Assembly (NCBI GenBank): GCA_014324065.1
Contig: JACOMV010000004.1
Location: 1-37,558 of the forward strand
DNA length: 37,558 nt
Source of the DNA: Hormoscilla sp. SP12CHS1
Lineage (GTDB): Bacteria; Cyanobacteriota; Cyanobacteriia; Cyanobacteriales; Desertifilaceae
Direction: 5' to 3'
Below the pieces are notes generated by a model. The model was given only the letters and a program-made list of their open reading frames with translations, did not search any database and was not told the DNA's origin. Shown piece after piece: positions 32,730-37,558 of the stretch (position 1 is its first letter; each line of letters begins with the position of its first letter). Position numbers and translations under genes: made by a program.

Positions 32730-32781
32730 GGTGGGCACCGCCCACCAGCACCAGCAGGGCCCACCAGGCAGGGCCCACCAG
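32730..32781 (+). repeat. Hairpin and 13-bp direct repeat between the sheath genes
   Basis: GGTGGGC-ACC-GCCCACC (32730-32746) is a compact hairpin seven bases after sheath gene 1. Two copies of CAGGGCCCACCAG follow (32755-32767, 32769-32781). A REP-like stabiliser or partial terminator that sets the ratio of the two sheaths is possible. Confidence 0.6.
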
Positions 32782-32817
32782 AGCCAAGAATTCCTAAGAT
32801 AAAAGGAGACAGAGAAA

Positions 32818-34386
32818 ATGCCAATAACACCAACTTATCCAGGGGTTTATGTAGAAGAACTGCCTTCAGGAGTGCGCACTATTGTAGGTGTAGCAACTTC
32901 AATCACGGCATTTATCGGTCGGGCCCTGCGGGGACCGACGGATGAGGCAATACTGATTAATAACTACGGCGAATATGAGCGCATATTTGGCGGCTTGTGG
33001 AATGAAAGTACCATGAGTTTCGCGGTGCGGGATTTCTACAATAATGGCGGGAGTCAGGCGGTGATTGTCCGACTTCAGAATGGGGGAGGGAAAGCAGCGT
33101 TTGAGGTGCCAAGCGAGCCAAGCCACGAGGACAATGTTCTAAATTTGGAAGCGGCAAACGAAGGGGCTTGGGGAAATAAATTGCAGGCGAAGATTGACCA
33201 GGATTTTCCCAGCAGCGAAGTAGGCAAAGCAGACGCAGAACTACTGTTCAACCTATCGATCCGAGACCAAGGAACGGGAGTAGTTGAAACATTTCTCAAT
33301 GTATCGGCCCTCGAAGGACACCCGCGCCAAGTAGATAAGGTACTGGAAAATACATCTGAATTGGTGCGGGCTACTGAACTACCGGCCGCTCGGCCTGACC
33401 CGACTGTCAACGCTGAAGATGATAATTGGGAGCCCGCTGATGGAGTAAGTGGTGGCGATGATGGCGATCGGATCACAGAAGACGAATTCATCCTGAGCAA
33501 AGAAGCAACTAAAGAGGGACTTTATGCCCTAGAGAATGCGGATCTGTTTAACTTGCTATGCATCCCGCCCTACTACCCAGGCGTAGATGGGGATGGGGAT
33601 ATAGATGGAACTTTAATTGACGCGGCCTTGATATATTGCGAGAAGCGCCGCGCCATGATGATTATCGACGCCCCCGGTAGTTGGAAGAATAAAGATGATG
33701 CGAAAACAGGGATTAATAGTACAGCGGATGTAGGAGCCACCAATACCAATGGGGCCATCTTCTTCCCGCGCATCGTGATGCCGAACTCCCTCAAGGACAA
33801 GCAATTAGAAATATTTGCTCCTTGTGGGGCGATCGCGGGGATATTCGCGCGCACGGATGCAACGCGGGGGGTATGGAAAGCGCCAGCGGGTTTGGAAGCA
33901 GTGTTAAAGGGAGTGATAGCTTTGAGCGTGCCCCTGACAGACTCGGAAAATGGGGAGTTAAACCCCAAAGGGATTAACTGCTTACGATCGATGCCACCAG
34001 CGGGTCGGATAGTCTGGGGCGCGCGGACGCGGGTAGGGGACGACATGCTGGCGTCGGAATGGAAATACATCCCGGTGCGACGACTGGCGCTGTACATGCA
34101 AGAATCATTGTATCGGGGTACCCAATGGGCGGTATTTGAACCGAACGACGAACCCCTGTGGGCGCAGTTGCGACTGAATATCGGCTCCTTTATGGATAAT
34201 CTCTTCAAGCAGGGAGCATTTCAAGGCAGTTCGGCCAGCGATGCCTACTTTGTCAAGTGCGACAAGGAAACCACGACCCAGTATGATATCGATCGGGGGA
34301 TAGTAAACATCATCATCGGGTTTGCGCCCTTAAAGCCAGCAGAATTCGTGATTCTCAAGTTCCAACAAATAGCGGGACAAGCATAA
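32818..34386 (+). CDS. Contractile sheath protein 2
   Basis: 522 residues, the normal size. It has the same start (TPTYPGVYVEELPSGVRTI) as sheath 1, no repeat insertion (IVRLQNGGGKAAFEVPSEPS bridges the site), a variable middle, and a C-terminal half almost identical to sheath 1 (GIFARTDATRGVWKAPAGLE; YMQESLYRGTQWAVFEPNDE). AAAAGGAGA precedes the ATG. Two or three sheath genes are common in eCIS (Afp2-4); the copies can form different rings. It is followed ten bases later by the tube gene. Confidence 0.93.
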   Translation: MPITPTYPGVYVEELPSGVRTIVGVATSITAFIGRALRGPTDEAILINNYGEYERIFGGLWNESTMSFAVRDFYNNGGSQAVIVRLQNGGGKAAFEVPSEPSHEDNVLNLEAANEGAWGNKLQAKIDQDFPSSEVGKADAELLFNLSIRDQGTGVVETFLNVSALEGHPRQVDKVLENTSELVRATELPAARPDPTVNAEDDNWEPADGVSGGDDGDRITEDEFILSKEATKEGLYALENADLFNLLCIPPYYPGVDGDGDIDGTLIDAALIYCEKRRAMMIIDAPGSWKNKDDAKTGINSTADVGATNTNGAIFFPRIVMPNSLKDKQLEIFAPCGAIAGIFARTDATRGVWKAPAGLEAVLKGVIALSVPLTDSENGELNPKGINCLRSMPPAGRIVWGARTRVGDDMLASEWKYIPVRRLALYMQESLYRGTQWAVFEPNDEPLWAQLRLNIGSFMDNLFKQGAFQGSSASDAYFVKCDKETTTQYDIDRGIVNIIIGFAPLKPAEFVILKFQQIAGQA

Positions 34387-34395
34387 GGAGGAAAA

Positions 34396-34920
34396 ATGGC
34401 TCAATTTTCAGTAAATACGGAACGGTTTGACCCATACAAAAACTTCAAATTCCGGGTAAAATGGGATGGGGTATATGTAGCGGGGGTAAGTCGGGTGAGT
34501 GCCTTAAGTCGGACGACGGAGGTAGTGGAACATCGGACGGGAGGAGACCCCAGCAGTCCTCGGGTATCCCCGGGACAAACGAAGTACGAAGCCATAACCT
34601 TAGAACGGGGGGTAACCCACGACCCGGCATTCGAGCAATGGGCCAATAAGGTCTGGAACTACGGTGCGGGTTTGGGAGCAGAAGTGTCCCTGTTGGACTT
34701 CCGCAAGGATATCATTATCGAGGTGATGAACGAAGCGGGACAGGTGGCGATCGCCTACAAAGTATATCGGTGCTGGGTATCGGAGTTCCAAGCGCTGCCA
34801 GAGTTAGATGGGGGGGGAAATGAGGTAGCAATTCAGAGCATTCAGCTGCAAAATGAAGGATGGGAACGTGACTATGACGTGACGGAACCGTCAGAACCAA
34901 GCTTCACTGAACCGGCATAG
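34396..34920 (+). CDS. Inner tube protein (gp19/Hcp-like, Afp1/5-type)
   Basis: 174 residues. The fold is shown by YKNFKFRVKWDGVYVAGVSR, the RTGGDPSSPRVSPGQTKYEA loop, ITLERGVTHDPAFEQWANKVW, then SLLDFRKDIIIEVMNEAG and YKVYRCWVSEFQALPELDG; this is the T4 gp19-like tube family. Hexameric rings of it form the channel inside the sheath. A perfect AAGGAGGA site lies directly upstream, fitting the need for many copies. Only one tube gene is present in the window. It ends seven bases before the next gene. Confidence 0.93.
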   Translation: MAQFSVNTERFDPYKNFKFRVKWDGVYVAGVSRVSALSRTTEVVEHRTGGDPSSPRVSPGQTKYEAITLERGVTHDPAFEQWANKVWNYGAGLGAEVSLLDFRKDIIIEVMNEAGQVAIAYKVYRCWVSEFQALPELDGGGNEVAIQSIQLQNEGWERDYDVTEPSEPSFTEPA

Positions 34921-34927
34921 AATCCCA

Positions 34928-35662
34928 ATGCGACCACTAACAGCTTCCGAACTAATTCGCGGCTGGGAAGTAGGACAGAGTCAACATGCCCTAGACAGGG
35001 CGTTGACTCTTCTGAGTCTCGCTTGTCCGGGTTATAGTCAGGCTGAACTGGCTTCTCTGAGTATCGGACAGCGGGACGCATATCTATTAACCCTGCGAGA
35101 AATCACCTTCGGAGAGGAGATGAACGGTTGGGCAGACTGTCCCCAATGTAGCGAACGGTTAGAGTTTAACATGAAAACTTCCCAGATGAGGTTGGTAGAA
35201 GTGCTCGAACCGCAAGTAGCAGAATATAGCCTAAAAATGGGAGAGTGGGAGTTGGGCTTTCGCTTGCCCAATAGCTGGGACTTAGCTGCTATAGTGGGGG
35301 AAACAGATGTGGAGAGGGCAGCAGCACGACTGCGGCAAAGATGTCTGAGTTGGGCTTTGTTCGAGGGAGTAGAGGTAGGCTATAATCACCTACCAGAAGA
35401 GGCGATCGCGGCGATGGTAGAGTCAATAGCAGCAGCGGACCCCCAGGCAGAAATATTGCTAGACTTAAGTTGTCCGGCCTGCGGTCACAAGTGGCAAGTC
35501 ATGCTAGATATAGTGTGGTTTTTGTGGAAAGAAATCAGCGCCCGGGCCCAGAGGATCCTCCAAGAGGTGCATATGCTAGCCCGGTTCTATGGATGGCGAG
35601 AGGCAGATATACTATCTATGAGTACGGTCCGACGGCAGTGTTATTTAAATTTAGTAGGCTAA
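34928..35662 (+). CDS. Baseplate hub assembly chaperone, T4 gp26/gp51-like, with two CxxC pairs
   Basis: 244 residues. The helical start (TASELIRGWEVGQSQHALDR) and LREITFGEEMNGWADCPQCS are typical of the T4 gp26/51-like proteins that follow the tube gene in eCIS clusters. Cys71-Cys74 (CPQC) and Cys182-Cys185 (CPACGHKW) can form a split zinc ribbon around the central domain. The C-terminal 60 residues are helical and basic (LWKEISARAQRILQEVHMLA). The stop shares one base with the next start (TAATG). It probably helps assemble the hub rather than remaining in the particle, as inferred from T4. Confidence 0.75.
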   Translation: MRPLTASELIRGWEVGQSQHALDRALTLLSLACPGYSQAELASLSIGQRDAYLLTLREITFGEEMNGWADCPQCSERLEFNMKTSQMRLVEVLEPQVAEYSLKMGEWELGFRLPNSWDLAAIVGETDVERAAARLRQRCLSWALFEGVEVGYNHLPEEAIAAMVESIAAADPQAEILLDLSCPACGHKWQVMLDIVWFLWKEISARAQRILQEVHMLARFYGWREADILSMSTVRRQCYLNLVG

Positions 35663-37558
35663 TGGCTGATTTGTTCGCCCGACTGGCAAGACGTACCCTG
35701 GGTTTAATGCCCGTGGTGCAACCGAAAATTACCTCGCGGTTTGCCCAGGAAGAGGCGATGGCGGGTGAAAATGCTAATCTAGAAATACCCAGCTTGTTTT
35801 CCAGCGATCGGGGTTTATTGCCAGGTACGCCAGCAGATGCAGGGTTCTTGCCAAGTGAGAAGATGACAGGCGGGGATGCCTGCCCCACGAATGATGAAGA
35901 GTCCTCTATAGAGAAAAGCATTCTGGTGGCCCGAGGAGACCCAGAAAATCAGGAATTAACTCCCGAAATGTCGGCTATTTCGGAAGCAAGAAGGGAAAGT
36001 AGAGTTGGAGAAGGTCGGGGAAGAAAAAGACCAGAATATTTCCAGAGAAAAACACGGGCGATCGGGCCAATAAAAGAGTCCGAGAGTCTAGTGCAGAGGG
36101 CGGAGAATAAAGAGATAGTAGAGTTAGAAGTAATAGGAGAAAGGGTGAGGGTATATGCAACAGAAGAGTCAAGGGGGGCGGGGGAGAGAAGAGGGGAAGA
36201 TGTTATAAAAGTAACAGTTGCAGGGGAAGAAAAGAAGGAAAGAGATAGGGCGATAGGGGAAAAAAAGGGAGAGTCAGAAAGTCCCAGAAGGATTATAGAG
36301 GTTGATGAGTCGGGTGGGAATGATGAGATATATTCCAGAAGAAAAGAATTATCAAGTAGGGAAGAGGAAAAAAGGGAGATAGGACAAAAAGTAGAGTCAG
36401 TTGAGTTAGAAAGTCGGGGAAGGACAGGGACGGAGAGAGAGTCCAGAAGGGAAGAAGAGTCAAGGGGGGAAAAAAGGGCGATCGGACCAATAGTAGAGTC
36501 AGTCAAGTCAGCAAGTCCAGATGGAAGTGCAGATGGAAATAAAGAAAAAAGGTCAAGGGCGATCGCCAGGAAGGCAACAGCGGAGATATTCTCAAGAAAA
36601 GCTTCATCGTCAAGGAAAGAAGAGTGGGGAAGGGAGACAGGGCCCTCAGATCCAGTGAGAGAAAGTGAGGTGAAGTGGCCAGGACTCGATCGAGGTAGAG
36701 AGTCAGAGTTGGACTCAAGAGAAGAAGTGTTTGGGACAGAAGAGGGAACAGGGGCGATCGCACCAAGAGGATCGAGAGAGTCAGTCAGGTCAGAAAGTCC
36801 AGATGGAAATAAAGAAAAAAGGTCAAAGGAGGTAGTTCAAAGAAAAGCGGATGAGTCAAGGGAGTCGGGAAGGGCGATCGCACTGTCAGATCCAGTGAGA
36901 GAAAGTGCGGTGAAGTGGCCAGATGGAGGTAGAAAGTCAGAAAATACTCAAATAAGATCCAGAAGAGAAGAAGGATCGAGTAGGTCTCAAGGGGGAAGGG
37001 CGATCGCCTCAAGACCGGAAGTGCAGCATGTAGATCAACCAGGAAAAGAATATCTAAGTGTTATTGCCAGGGAACGGGAAAAACAGAGTGAGTCAAAGGA
37101 AAGTTCGTCAAATACTCAAATAAGATCCAGAAGAGAAGAAGGATCGAGTAGGTCTCAACCGGGAAGGGCGATGGCCCCAGAGTCAAGACTGGAAGTGGAG
37201 TATGTAGATCGGGTAACAGTCGAAGTTGGTAGAGAAGATATAATTGCTATTGCCAGGGAACAGGAAAAACAGAGTGAGTCAAAGGAAAGTTCGTCAAATA
37301 CTGAATTAAGTTCCAGAAGAGAAGAACTGTCAAGTAGGTATCAAGGGGAAAGGGCGATCGCGTCAAGACCGGAAGTGCAGCATGTAGATCGGGTAACAGT
37401 GGAACAAGGGAAAGAAGATAGAAGTGCGGGGGAAAAACAGAGTTACTCAAAGGGTCCAGAGGAGATTTTAGAATTAAGTTCCAGAAGAGAAGAAGGATCG
37501 AGTAGGTCTCAAGGGGGAAGGGCGATCGCCTCAAGACCGGAAGTGCAGCATGTAGATC
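35662..37558 (+). CDS. Giant Arg/Glu/Ser-rich repeat protein of the eCIS operon, incomplete at the right edge
   Basis: The frame opened by ATG 35662 runs to the last base without a stop: 632 codons and a base. The first 50 residues (MADLFARLARRTLGLMPVVQ, then PKITSRFAQE) look like a short conserved head that I associate, from memory, with proteins after the gp26-like gene in cyanobacterial eCIS loci. The rest is almost free of hydrophobic clusters and consists of Arg, Glu, Ser, Lys and Gly, so it should be disordered. From about residue 430 a unit with RSRREEGSSRSQGGRAIASR and PEVQHVD repeats every 56 residues. Start overlap with the chaperone gene (TAATG) supports translation. The opposite strand has many chance open frames because of the purine bias. 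Function unknown; a flexible linker, anchoring or cargo-handling protein is a guess. Confidence 0.75.
   Translation, partial: MADLFARLARRTLGLMPVVQPKITSRFAQEEAMAGENANLEIPSLFSSDRGLLPGTPADAGFLPSEKMTGGDACPTNDEESSIEKSILVARGDPENQELTPEMSAISEARRESRVGEGRGRKRPEYFQRKTRAIGPIKESESLVQRAENKEIVELEVIGERVRVYATEESRGAGERRGEDVIKVTVAGEEKKERDRAIGEKKGESESPRRIIEVDESGGNDEIYSRRKELSSREEEKREIGQKVESVELESRGRTGTERESRREEESRGEKRAIGPIVESVKSASPDGSADGNKEKRSRAIARKATAEIFSRKASSSRKEEWGRETGPSDPVRESEVKWPGLDRGRESELDSREEVFGTEEGTGAIAPRGSRESVRSESPDGNKEKRSKEVVQRKADESRESGRAIALSDPVRESAVKWPDGGRKSENTQIRSRREEGSSRSQGGRAIASRPEVQHVDQPGKEYLSVIAREREKQSESKESSSNTQIRSRREEGSSRSQPGRAMAPESRLEVEYVDRVTVEVGREDIIAIAREQEKQSESKESSSNTELSSRREELSSRYQGERAIASRPEVQHVDRVTVEQGKEDRSAGEKQSYSKGPEEILELSSRREEGSSRSQGGRAIASRPEVQHVD
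36955..37558 (+). repeat. 168-bp in-frame repeats carrying HIP1 octamers
   Basis: Units start at 36955, 37123, 37309 and 37477, giving spacings of 168, 186 and 168 bases, all multiples of three. Each contains AGAAGAGAAGAA and most contain GGAAGGGCGATCGC and CGGAAGTGCAGCATGTAGAT. The last unit is cut by the window edge. GCGATCGC lies at 37000, 37354 and 37522 inside the units and at 36559, 36754 and 36874 before them. Confidence 0.85.

Noticed and set aside
35949-37534. Several minus-strand frames rich in Leu, Ser and Pro
   Set aside because: They result from the purine-rich plus strand coding for Arg/Glu/Ser repeats; the plus-strand frame is continuous and linked to the operon.

Overview
The window looks like the chromosome of a cyanobacterium, probably filamentous. 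The palindrome GCGATCGC (HIP1) and its variants recur throughout, in coding and non-coding DNA. Several genes belong to families I know mainly from cyanobacteria: a response regulator with a long cyanobacterial C-terminal region, a lumenal thioredoxin-like protein, and a DUF4365 protein. Intergenic DNA is full of short tandem repeats, palindromes and MITE-like elements, as in Oscillatoriales and Nostocales. The genus cannot be fixed from this sequence alone.

Bases 1-7350 are a flank of ordinary and decaying genes: the tail of a truncated gene, a repeat-rich gap with a 59-bp near-palindrome, a REC-domain protein, a secreted thioredoxin-fold protein, several small unknowns, a broken DUF4365 gene with its intact partner, and a MITE-like element.

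From 7354 to the right edge the window is dominated by an extracellular contractile injection system (eCIS, phage-tail-like; Afp/PVC/MAC/tCIS type). It is split into two divergent blocks. The minus-strand block (10278 to 7354) encodes a CIS-tube/spike-adaptor protein, a LysM-type protein, a gpD/gp27-like hub and a gpV/gp5-like spike. The plus-strand block (12586 to the right edge) encodes a second spike paralogue, gp25, two baseplate-J-like wedge proteins (831 and 2136 aa), a gpI-like protein with a beta-helix-like region, a 1425-aa fibre ending in an S74 self-cleaving chaperone domain, a small coiled-coil protein, two sheath paralogues, the tube protein, a gp26/gp51-like hub chaperone with two CxxC pairs, and a giant charged repeat protein that runs off the right end without a stop.

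The 2.3-kb divergent spacer carries a G-rich/C-rich tandem tract, a likely group II intron relic, a likely IS200/IS605 right-end relic, and a roughly 324-bp duplication that contains degraded copies of the second spike gene's 5' end.

The unusual biology lies in insertions within structural parts. The second wedge protein carries about 26 Asp-box/propeller-type blades in two blocks. One of the two sheaths has an insert of roughly 265-280 residues made of Thr-Gly-Val-Ala repeats. The terminal open gene is an Arg/Glu/Ser-rich, probably disordered protein built from 56-residue repeats with HIP1 sites in fixed codon phase. Together these suggest an injection system heavily decorated at baseplate and sheath. 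No AAA ATPase, tube terminator, PAAR tip, tape measure or recognisable toxin is visible; some may lie beyond the right edge.
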